Shown here: positions 1-5,813 of the stretch, piece after piece
Position numbering within the stretch: the stretch's first letter is position 1
Layout: every line of letters starts with the position of its first letter
Source: UBA5109 sp038148755
GTDB lineage: Bacteria > Pseudomonadota > Gammaproteobacteria > Pseudomonadales > Pseudohongiellaceae
DNA length: 27,341 nucleotides
Reading direction: 5' to 3'
Assembly (NCBI GenBank): GCA_038148755.1
Contig: JAYQWA010000023.1
Location: 1 to 27,341 of the forward strand
The notes under the pieces: model-generated
The model's input: the letters and a program-made list of their open reading frames with translations, nothing else
Databases searched by the model: none
Told to the model about the DNA's origin: nothing
Position numbers and translations under genes: made by a program

Positions 1-89
1 TTGTCAGAACAGTGGTGAAAGAGCAGTTTTATTTAAAGAAGCCGTGCCAGTGTTTACAGCACCGAAAAGCCAGACAGCCTAGTTTTGGC

Positions 90-821
90 CTAGTCTTTAG
101 CAATAAGATTGCCCTGGTGCAGACCGCACTCTTTTGCGGTTTGTTCTTCCCACCACCAGCGTCCTTCACGTTCATGTTGTCCGGGATGCACCGCTTTAGT
201 ACAAGGCTCACAGCCAATACTGATGTAACCTCTGTCATGCAGACTGTTATAAGGCACATCAAACATACGAACATATTCCCAGACTTGTGCAGAAGACCAG
301 TTGGCCAGTGGATTAAATTTAATTAAGGGCTTGCCCGGACTGGCAAAAGTCAGGTCCTGCTCAATCACAGCAACGTTCGCCCGAGTATCGGGACTTTGAT
401 CCTTACGCTGCCCGGTAATCCAGCCATCAAGGCTTAGCAGCTTACGTTTTAAGGGCTCAATCTTGCGAATGCCACAACATTCATGGTGATCAGAATTATA
501 AAAATCGTACAAGCCTTTGGCTTTCACATAAACTTCCAGCTTATCCGCGTCTGGTGACATGATATCGATAGCCAGATCATAATGTTCACGCACCTTTTCT
601 ATAAAGGCGTAGGTTTCTGGGTGTAAGCGTCCGGTATCAAGCGTGAATACCTGAATATCCTTTTTCAGTTTAAGAGCCAGATCTATTAAGACCACGTCTT
701 CAGCGCCACTAAACGATATGGCTATCTCAGGTGTGGTCTCCAGCGCTAAAGCAATAATCTCTTTAGGGTGCTTGTTGGCATATTCATTTGCCAGGCGACT
801 TATTTCATCACTATCTAACAT
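90..821 (-). CDS. cysH: Assimilatory adenylyl-sulfate (APS) reductase, CysH family
   Basis: Reduces activated sulfate to sulfite in the cytoplasm with electrons from thioredoxin, feeding cysteine synthesis. The 243-residue protein shows the nucleotide-loop SFSGAED (36-42), the cysteine pair CCGIRK (115-120), a second pair CEPC (204-207), and the C-terminal catalytic motif ECGLH with Cys232. The two cysteine pairs are the 4Fe-4S ligands that separate APS-type reductases from the iron-free PAPS type of enteric bacteria, so APS is the likely substrate; this is family knowledge, not tested. The length is normal and ATG starts the frame. It diverges from thrH across a 432 bp gap, and cysH-thrH adjacency is also known from Pseudomonas. 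No terminator is obvious in the 89 bases beyond its stop. Confidence 0.95.
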   Translation of the reverse strand: MLDSDEISRLANEYANKHPKEIIALALETTPEIAISFSGAEDVVLIDLALKLKKDIQVFTLDTGRLHPETYAFIEKVREHYDLAIDIMSPDADKLEVYVKAKGLYDFYNSDHHECCGIRKIEPLKRKLLSLDGWITGQRKDQSPDTRANVAVIEQDLTFASPGKPLIKFNPLANWSSAQVWEYVRMFDVPYNSLHDRGYISIGCEPCTKAVHPGQHEREGRWWWEEQTAKECGLHQGNLIAKD

Positions 822-945
822 CTATTGAACCCGATTTCCGAAACTAAGGAATAAGAGGGCTAATATTGTACTCCTCTTGGCTTTTACTTGAAATCGTCAA
901 TTTAACAACGACTTAGCGTTCTATCTTAAAAATCGGATCATCTCA

Positions 946-961
946 TGTTTCACGTGGAAAA
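946..961. other. parS-like palindromic site (candidate)
   Basis: TGTTTCACGTGGAAAA is a 16-base near-palindrome centred on CACGTG. It matches 14 of 16 positions of the widely conserved chromosomal ParB site TGTTTCACGTGAAACA. One half is perfect; the other has two differences. Bacterial parS sites tolerate a few mismatches, but a single degenerate copy without parAB or oriC nearby is weak evidence. It could instead be an operator for a CACGTG-binding regulator of cysH or thrH. Confidence 0.3.
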
Positions 962-1240
962 AAGCTATATAAATTAGTTAGTTACAGCAACTTTTTTGCT
1001 TTATTTGGAATATATTGTGTGGCACACCAGTACCACCACCCATATCTTGTGATGTGTTAGCAAAACAGATCCTTAGCCTGCAATTAAACCTGGCCGCAGC
1101 TTTTCGGATTCGAAGGTGGAAGATCAAAATAGCCAGCGAACGACACAGACTCAAAGACAAGGTAAATACTCATTGGGGGTTTGCATGTCCCTGCACAAAG
1201 ATAGAGAATAAGCGCTGTTTTTTATCCCTCCCATCAGTAG

Positions 1241-1247
1241 AAGGAGA
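1241..1247 (+). promoter_or_regulatory. Shine-Dalgarno that fixes the TTG start of thrH
   Basis: AAGGAGA lies six bases before a TTG codon at 1254. No ATG in frame gives the conserved MELACLDLEG amino terminus of the ThrH family, so this strong ribosome binding site plus the protein alignment decides the non-ATG start. Confidence 0.85.
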
Positions 1248-1253
1248 ATTACC

Positions 1254-1871
1254 TTGGAATTAGCTTGTCTTGATCTGGAAGGCGTTCTTATCCCTGAAAT
1301 CTGGATCAACTTCGCCGAAAAAACGGGCATTGAAGAACTTAGAGCAACCACCCGTGATATTCCGGACTATGATGTCCTGATGCGACAGAGGCTGCGCATA
1401 CTTGACGAACATAAGCTTGGTTATCAGGAAATTCAGGAGGTCATTGCCACATTAAGCCCGCTGGAAGGTGCTGTTGAGTTTGTTAACTGGCTGCGTGAAC
1501 GTTTCCAGGTCATTATTCTGTCAGATACCTTTTATGAATTCTCCCAGCCTTTAATGCGACAGCTGGGCTTCCCGACACTGCTGTGTCATCGTCTGGAAAT
1601 AGATGAAAACGGCAGGGTAGTTGACTACAAATTACGCCAGAAAGACCCCAAAAGGGCGTCAGTAAAAGCCTTTCACAGTCTGAATTATAAAGTGATTGCT
1701 GCCGGTGACTCCTATAACGACACCACCATGCTGAGCGAGGCCGACCAGGGAATACTGTTTAAAGCGCCACAAAACGTGATTGATGAGTTTCCTCAATTCC
1801 CTGCAGTGTTTGAATATGAGGATTTGAAGCAGGAATTTATTAAAGCCAGTAGCAGAGCTATCTCAATCTGA
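1254..1871 (+). CDS. thrH: Bifunctional phosphoserine phosphatase / homoserine phosphotransferase ThrH
   Basis: A cytoplasmic HAD-superfamily enzyme; in Pseudomonas, ThrH dephosphorylates phosphoserine and can move the phosphate to homoserine, linking serine and threonine synthesis. The 205 residues carry HAD motif I as DLEGV (7-11, in MELACLDLEGV), motif II as SDTFYE, a lysine in the RQKDPK stretch, and the acidic motif GDSYNDTTM. The overall sequence, including RDIPDYDVLMRQRLRILDEH, is very close to the Pseudomonas protein as I recall it. Translation starts at TTG behind a strong Shine-Dalgarno. Its last nine bases overlap the end of the convergent Nudix gene. Confidence 0.95.
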   Translation: MELACLDLEGVLIPEIWINFAEKTGIEELRATTRDIPDYDVLMRQRLRILDEHKLGYQEIQEVIATLSPLEGAVEFVNWLRERFQVIILSDTFYEFSQPLMRQLGFPTLLCHRLEIDENGRVVDYKLRQKDPKRASVKAFHSLNYKVIAAGDSYNDTTMLSEADQGILFKAPQNVIDEFPQFPAVFEYEDLKQEFIKASSRAISI

Positions 1872-2450
1872 TGATTCTTGTGCTAGTTCTTTTGACCACT
1901 TAAGAGCCAGGGATCTGAGCATCGCTGCAGTTGCTCCCCATATATAATACTCATTAAATTCAAGGTAATAGAAAGTTCTTTTAATGCCATTTCTAGTAAT
2001 TGTGTCGCTTTTATAAAGCGATATATCCAGTAAAGCATGCAATGGAATTGAAAATATTTCCGAGACTTCATCAGGTGAGGCCGTAAACTCCTGATATTGC
2101 GTCAAATGCGCAACCACAGGAAGTACAATAAAGCCTGTAGGCATGGCGTACCAGTCCAGCGTGCCTAGTACCTCAACATTAGTACTATTCAGGCCTATTT
2201 CTTCCTCAGATTCCCGTAAAGCGGTATGCACAGGACTACTATCAGCAGCTTCGATCGTGCCACCAGGAAAACTGATCTGACCGGCATGACTACTTAAGGC
2301 TTTACTGCGCCGGGTAAAAATCAATTCAGGTCCTTCAGCGCCAGGCACTAAAAGTATTAAAACCGCAGCCGGGCGTTGTGCAGTTTCGGGTAATTCAGTA
2401 CTTAACCCTTCATGATCATCTAAATGCTTTTTTAGTCTTTTTACATTCAT
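1863..2450 (-). CDS. nudL: Nudix hydrolase, probable CoA pyrophosphatase (NudL/YeaB type)
   Basis: Likely cleaves CoA or its derivatives into 3',5'-ADP and phosphopantetheine, a housekeeping reaction of this Nudix branch. Counting from the ATG at 2450, the protein has the CoA-type signature LIFTRRSKALSSHAGQISFP (43-62), then FPGG and the Nudix helix REsEEEIGL (79-87). The carboxyl end YYIWGATAAMLRSLAL resembles E. coli NudL. The open frame continues two codons upstream to a TTG, but neither start has a clear ribosome binding site; ATG was chosen. It follows tusE by 14 bases and is probably the last gene of that operon. It overlaps the end of thrH by nine bases. Confidence 0.88.
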   Translation of the reverse strand: MNVKRLKKHLDDHEGLSTELPETAQRPAAVLILLVPGAEGPELIFTRRSKALSSHAGQISFPGGTIEAADSSPVHTALRESEEEIGLNSTNVEVLGTLDWYAMPTGFIVLPVVAHLTQYQEFTASPDEVSEIFSIPLHALLDISLYKSDTITRNGIKRTFYYLEFNEYYIWGATAAMLRSLALKWSKELAQESSD

Positions 2451-2464
2451 GATCAAAACAGGGG

Positions 2465-2815
2465 CTAAATACAGTTGGTGGGACGCGGCAAACCGGAAAT
2501 TCTACAAATGGATTTAAGTGGCGTTTGCGGGAAGAGACTCATCAAATAGGCACTATTGCCTTTATCCTCTCCCAACTCTCCGCGTATCAGTTTAACCAAT
2601 GCCCGGGTTGATGGTAACAAGCCACTTTGCTGATGAAAGTTGCGTAACAAATTTATCAGCTCCCAATGCGCAGGACTTAAACTTATTTCTTCCCTGAGTG
2701 CTAGTGCTTGCGCCACTGATTGATCCCAGTCGCTCAGCTCCTGGAGATAACCGTGTTTATCCAACTGTAACTGTTTGTTCGCTACCCTGAGTGATTCTGC
2801 CATTTTTATCAGCAC
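2465..2815 (-). CDS. tusE: TusE/DsrC-family sulfur carrier protein with two C-terminal cysteines
   Basis: Small cytoplasmic sulfur carrier; TusE accepts persulfide from TusBCD and hands it to MnmA for 2-thiolation of tRNA wobble uridine. The 116-residue protein has the family core SLSPAHWELINLLR and ends in CRISGLPRPTNCI. The penultimate Cys115 is the universal carrier cysteine. Cys104, eleven positions earlier, is absent from E. coli TusE (Thr there) but marks true DsrC proteins of sulfur oxidisers. The GTG at 2815 overlaps tusB by seven bases; an ATG four codons in (2803) is equally plausible. Gene context (tusDCB, yccA) argues for the tRNA role, while the cysteine pair leaves DsrC-like redox chemistry open. 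Confidence 0.92.
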   Translation of the reverse strand: MLIKMAESLRVANKQLQLDKHGYLQELSDWDQSVAQALALREEISLSPAHWELINLLRNFHQQSGLLPSTRALVKLIRGELGEDKGNSAYLMSLFPQTPLKSICRISGLPRPTNCI

Positions 2816-3123
2816 CAGCTTTGTACTTTCTCAAAATCCAGTGACAACTGCACAAAGCCTGTAAAGTCTGTTAAGAGAAAAAAATCGGCTACCGAAGAAG
2901 ATAAGCCGCGCATTTCAATATGTTCTTTCAGGCAATAGCAGGGCAGACCCAGATTTAGTAGCTGATCATGCAATGCATTGTTTTCTTCACAATTCATCGC
3001 GGCATAAACGGCATCTTCAATTAGCAGAATTGCAGCCGGGGCTTTTCTGGCCTGCAATAAAGCCAGGCATTCATTCAAAGCGGAAGATCTGTCTAAAGAT
3101 TTATTAATGACATGTAAGGTCAT
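2809..3123 (-). CDS. tusB: Sulfur relay protein TusB/DsrH
   Basis: The smallest subunit of the TusBCD (DsrEFH-like) hexamer that passes sulfur from TusA to TusE. The 104-residue protein begins MTLHVINKSL and has the family segment ILLIEDAVYAA near the middle. It carries a cysteine at position 19 (SSALNECL), where DsrH of purple sulfur bacteria has its conserved cysteine and E. coli TusB has none. It starts at ATG two bases after tusC and its stop overlaps the start of tusE, so it is translated within the tus operon. Confidence 0.9.
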   Translation of the reverse strand: MTLHVINKSLDRSSALNECLALLQARKAPAAILLIEDAVYAAMNCEENNALHDQLLNLGLPCYCLKEHIEMRGLSSSVADFFLLTDFTGFVQLSLDFEKVQSWC

Positions 3124-3125
3124 GG

Positions 3126-3500
3126 TTAAAAGTTAAAAACATGATCCGCATTTTCAATGGATGCGGCTATCTGATTTATGGATAAAGCCTCAGCCTGAAA
3201 AACTAAGGCTTCAGTCTTGAGATTTATACTGGCAAGGGCAGTTGCTTCGTAAAATATTTGTTCAACATCGTAGAGCTCGAGTGAGGAAATAGCCTTACTG
3301 ATATCTTTCATGCCAGTATTTGCAACATTCTGATTGTCCAATAAATGCAGCACACCATCCCCCATAAATAACAAACTCACTGTCTGCTCAAAAGCGGCTG
3401 CCGTTAGCAGAATATCCAAAGCAGCTACCGGTAGGAGTGTGGAGTAGGGTGCCTGACGGATAATTATGAGTATATTTTTAGGCTGCATGAATAACGACAT
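3126..3500 (-). CDS. tusC: Sulfur relay protein TusC/DsrF
   Basis: Structural subunit of the TusBCD heterohexamer. The 124-residue protein shows the DsrE-fold features of TusC: an amino-terminal strand ILIIIRQAPYST, a helix LDILLTAAAF, and the LLFMGDGVLHLL and LELYDVEQIF segments. It contains no cysteine; the position where E. coli TusC has cysteines (after YDIEQ) reads FYEATAL here, consistent with a non-catalytic role. It starts directly after the tusD stop with no gap; a second ATG four codons in is an alternative start. Confidence 0.9.
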   Translation of the reverse strand: MSLFMQPKNILIIIRQAPYSTLLPVAALDILLTAAAFEQTVSLLFMGDGVLHLLDNQNVANTGMKDISKAISSLELYDVEQIFYEATALASINLKTEALVFQAEALSINQIAASIENADHVFNF

Positions 3501-3893
3501 TCAAGGTAAAAAATTAATCAAACGATCGGAATTTATCAGGCCATCAACAAGCTGGCCAAGGCCGCTAATTTCAAAACCTTCTCTTAAATTACTTGCGGGT
3601 AATTCATAGCGTTCAGCTTCAGCGGCATTAACAATGCCACGTTTTAAGGCAGAAGCTACACAGACAACCGCATCGATATTATGTTGCTGAATGAAAGCCT
3701 GCCAACGTGCAGGCAGATTTTCTTCATCCTGAGGAGGGATGTTAAAACTGCAGGCATTAAATACACCGTCCTGATAAAAAAACAGGCGATAAATAGCATG
3801 GCCACTTTTTAACAGGGCCTGGGCGTAATTTAAAGCCGTACTGGATGCCTGTGAATCCGGAGCAGCGTAAATAACCAAAGTAAAACGTTGCAT
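3501..3893 (-). CDS. tusD: Sulfurtransferase TusD/DsrE
   Basis: Catalytic subunit of the TusBCD relay; its cysteine carries the persulfide received from TusA. In the 130-residue protein Cys78 lies in NIDAVVCVASALKRGI, the exact position and surroundings of the active-site Cys78 of E. coli TusD and DsrE. Other family marks are FFYQDGVFNA (38-47) and the terminal GFEISGLGQLVDG. It is the first gene of tusDCBE. A terminator lies between it and yccA, so the tus genes need either read-through or a promoter inside the 75-base gap. Confidence 0.93.
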   Translation of the reverse strand: MQRFTLVIYAAPDSQASSTALNYAQALLKSGHAIYRLFFYQDGVFNACSFNIPPQDEENLPARWQAFIQQHNIDAVVCVASALKRGIVNAAEAERYELPASNLREGFEISGLGQLVDGLINSDRLINFLP

Positions 3894-3914
3894 CTGCTGC
3901 TAGATCCTCACAAT

Positions 3915-3950
3915 GAAAAAAGCCCTGCAGGTAATTTTACCAGCAGGGCT
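3915..3950 (-). terminator. Rho-independent terminator downstream of yccA
   Basis: On the minus strand AGCCCTGC pairs with GCAGGGCT, with an inner GGTAA/TTACC helix separated by single T-T mismatches, and TTTTTT follows the stem. It is a strong intrinsic terminator positioned 18 bases after the yccA stop and 20-odd bases before tusD, so it should separate or attenuate the two transcripts. Confidence 0.85.
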
Positions 3951-3968
3951 TGATAAGCCAATCCCGAT

Positions 3969-4637
3969 TTAATCTCTGCCGGACAAGGCGCTGATTAAAT
4001 GCAACAAATGGATGAAGATATTATAAACATTCAAGTATAAAGCCACAGTTGCACGAATATAGTTGGTTTCGCCACCATGGATAATCCGGCTAGTATCAAA
4101 CAGAATCAAACCAGACATAATCATGATAACTGCCGCTGAAATGACCAGACTCAATACCGGAATATTTAAAAAGATATTCAACAACATCGCGACAATGGCG
4201 ACGATTAAACCGGTAAAGAGGAATCCGCGCATAAAGGAAAAATCCTTGCGTGTGGTCAAGGCATAACCGGACAAGGCAAAAAAGATAAGACCTGTGCCAC
4301 CTAAAGCCTGCAAGACAATACCGGGGCCGTTAGCGAGTGCGACATAATAACTGAGCATTGGCCCCAAAGAAGCGCCCAGACAGCCCGTAAATGCAAAAAT
4401 GGCAACCAGCCCCTGACTGCTCTCAGCTGCTTTATGCACCCAGAACAGCAGGCCAAAACTGACCAGCATCAGGATCAATGCCAGACCCTGACCAATACCA
4501 ATCACCATCGAAACAGCCGCGGTGAATGCACTAAAAAGAAGTGTCATGGCGAGCAGCATATAAGTATTTTTCAATACTTTATTTGTCGCCAGCACAGACT
4601 CTTGACTGCGTTCTATACCGTAACCAAATTGATTCAT
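3969..4637 (-). CDS. yccA: Bax inhibitor-1 family inner-membrane protein YccA
   Basis: A multi-spanning inner-membrane protein; in E. coli YccA is both substrate and modulator of the FtsH membrane protease and protects SecY from degradation when the translocon jams. The 222 residues contain about seven hydrophobic segments and the family signatures KVLKNTYMLLAMTL (20-33), ALTTRKDFSFM and SRIIHGGETNYIRATVALYL, all close to E. coli YccA. ATG is preceded by a GGAG ribosome binding site. It lies just upstream of tusDCBE, as in Pseudomonas, but is separated from it by a terminator. Confidence 0.94.
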   Translation of the reverse strand: MNQFGYGIERSQESVLATNKVLKNTYMLLAMTLLFSAFTAAVSMVIGIGQGLALILMLVSFGLLFWVHKAAESSQGLVAIFAFTGCLGASLGPMLSYYVALANGPGIVLQALGGTGLIFFALSGYALTTRKDFSFMRGFLFTGLIVAIVAMLLNIFLNIPVLSLVISAAVIMIMSGLILFDTSRIIHGGETNYIRATVALYLNVYNIFIHLLHLISALSGRD

Positions 4638-4781
4638 TTTTTAACTCCAATAGTTAATTAGAAAATAAAAGCTCTGTTTACTAAATAAGACCGAAACAGA
4701 AGATTTCAATGGCTTACATCATACTAAGCCGCACGTTAAAAGCAAGGATTTCAGGGCAGGGTAGCACTTATAATAGCACTG

Positions 4782-4807
4782 CAACTGCAGTTGACTGGAA
4801 GTATAAT
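4782..4807 (+). promoter_or_regulatory. Possible promoter region of tRNA-Ser with 12-base palindrome
   Basis: TATAAT at 4802-4807 is a perfect -10 hexamer placed 24 bases before the mature tRNA 5' end. The -35 region is poor and is occupied by the perfect palindrome CAACTGCAGTTG (4782-4793). A second TATAAT lies at 4769-4774. The promoter call rests on the -10 box and position only. Confidence 0.4.
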
Positions 4808-4831
4808 TACTGTAAGATTCAACCCCGTCGC

Positions 4832-4922
4832 GGAGGGGTGGCAGAGCGGTTGAATGCACCGGTCTTGAAAACCGGCATAGGTTAATAGCCTATCGAGAGT
4901 TCGAATCTCTCCTCCTCCGCCA
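4832..4922 (+). tRNA. tRNA-Ser (anticodon UGA), CCA encoded
   Basis: The acceptor strands GGAGGGG (4832-4838) and CTCCTCC (4912-4918) pair with one G-U. The anticodon stem CCGGT/ACCGG holds the loop CTTGAAA with anticodon TGA at 4866-4868. A long variable arm typical of class II serine tRNAs and the T-loop GTTCGAATC follow. The discriminator G4919 is followed by genomic CCA and a run of T. Confidence 0.97.
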
Positions 4923-4951
4923 TTTTTTCTTTGAACTAACTCACCACACAA

Positions 4952-5001
4952 CTTATAGCTAGCTGGCAGACTATTGCTTATAGCTAGCTGGCAGACTATT
5001 G
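4952..5001. repeat. Exact 25-base tandem duplication at the end of the SDR gene
   Basis: Two identical adjacent 25-base units, 4952-4976 and 4977-5001, each read from CTTATAGCTAGC to CAGACTATTG. The right copy contains the stop codon and last codon (Gln) of the SDR gene. The left copy lies in the gap to tRNA-Ser and carries a spare version of the same gene end. The identity of the copies suggests a recent slippage event with no effect on the protein. Confidence 0.9.
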
Positions 5002-5763
5002 CGCTGTCCAGCCACCGTCGACTTTAAGGCTGATACCCGTCACCATCGCTGAAGCGTTTGATGCCAAAAAAATGACTGCATTGGCAATATCCTGCTGGCT
5101 TGCAATTCTACTGAGCGGAATACGGTCAAGCACATAATCCCGAAAAGCTTCATCTTCAAACATAGGTTTAGTTAAAGGCGTTTCGACAAAAGTAGGGGCT
5201 ACCGCGTTGACACGAATATTGTCCGGTGCCAGTTCCAGGGCCAATGCCTTGGTTAAACCTTCAAGTGCGTGTTTAGTTGCACAGTAAACTGTCCTGCTTG
5301 GCGAACCTACATGCCCCATTTGTGATGACATATTAACAACTGAGCCGCCATTCCCCGCACGCAGCATGACTTTTGTCGCGGCCTGAGTACAGCGAAATAG
5401 CGCTTTGACATTCAAATCAAACAATTCATCCAGCGTTTCCTCACTGACATCAATAAAAGGCTGAGGCTTATTTGCCCCCGCATTATTGACGAGCACATCA
5501 AGCGCAGGAAGCTTTTCAATACGTTCGTACAGAGCGGGGTCGGTCGCATCATTAGCCCAGGCTTCTATTTGCCCCGGAAACTGCGCTGCCAACTCTCCCA
5601 GTTTCTCTTCAGTCCGGGCAACCGCAATAACTTTTGCACCTGCAGCTGCCATGCTTTCTGCACAACAGCGCCCAATACCAGTGCTGGCACCGGTAATCAG
5701 GACTACCCGTCCTTCCAGATTCATAAGTGTGGCAGGTGAGATAGCGATAGAATCAGAAGCCAT
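4996..5763 (-). CDS. SDR-family NAD(P)-dependent oxidoreductase
   Basis: Classical short-chain dehydrogenase/reductase, 255 residues, cytoplasmic. It has the cofactor loop TGASTGIG (24-31), NNAG (93-96), the catalytic Ser in NMSSQMG (144-150), and YCATK with Tyr160 and Lys164. The arginine in AVARTEEKL after the second strand suggests NADP(H), though this is inference. The substrate cannot be named; sugar-alcohol or gluconate-type dehydrogenases and 3-oxoacyl reductases share this pattern. Neither the ATG at 5763 nor an internal ATG at 5724 has a good ribosome binding site; the internal one would remove a 13-residue amino-terminal tail that the family does not need. The prc stop lies 50 bases beyond its start, and both genes read leftward. 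Confidence 0.88.
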   Translation of the reverse strand: MASDSIAISPATLMNLEGRVVLITGASTGIGRCCAESMAAAGAKVIAVARTEEKLGELAAQFPGQIEAWANDATDPALYERIEKLPALDVLVNNAGANKPQPFIDVSEETLDELFDLNVKALFRCTQAATKVMLRAGNGGSVVNMSSQMGHVGSPSRTVYCATKHALEGLTKALALELAPDNIRVNAVAPTFVETPLTKPMFEDEAFRDYVLDRIPLSRIASQQDIANAVIFLASNASAMVTGISLKVDGGWTAQ

Positions 5764-5813
5764 AAGAAAGGGGATATCTTAAGCCGGCTAATCCAAAAAG
5801 CTGCGAAAACCTA

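Larger units (their letters stand above)
822..1253. other. cysH-thrH divergent intergenic region
   Basis: These 432 bases separate the divergent cysH and thrH genes and must hold both promoters. I see no convincing gene in them: the short frames have no recognisable motif or ribosome binding site. Two items stand out, the thrH Shine-Dalgarno at its right end and a near-palindromic CACGTG-centred site at 946-961 (separate entry). I could not assign -35/-10 boxes with confidence. Confidence 0.6.

Noticed and set aside
978..1351. Short open frames on both strands in the cysH-thrH gap and thrH start
   Set aside because: No motif, no ribosome binding site and mutual overlap; the region is better explained as promoter DNA.
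4791..4807. TTGACT and TATAAT read as one promoter for tRNA-Ser
   Set aside because: The hexamers are only five bases apart, far from the 16-18 needed; only the -10 box is kept as a candidate.
4832..5001. tRNA-Ser 3' end as integrase attachment site with the 25-base repeat as att copies
   Set aside because: The repeat shares no sequence with the tRNA 3' end and the copies are directly adjacent with nothing between them.
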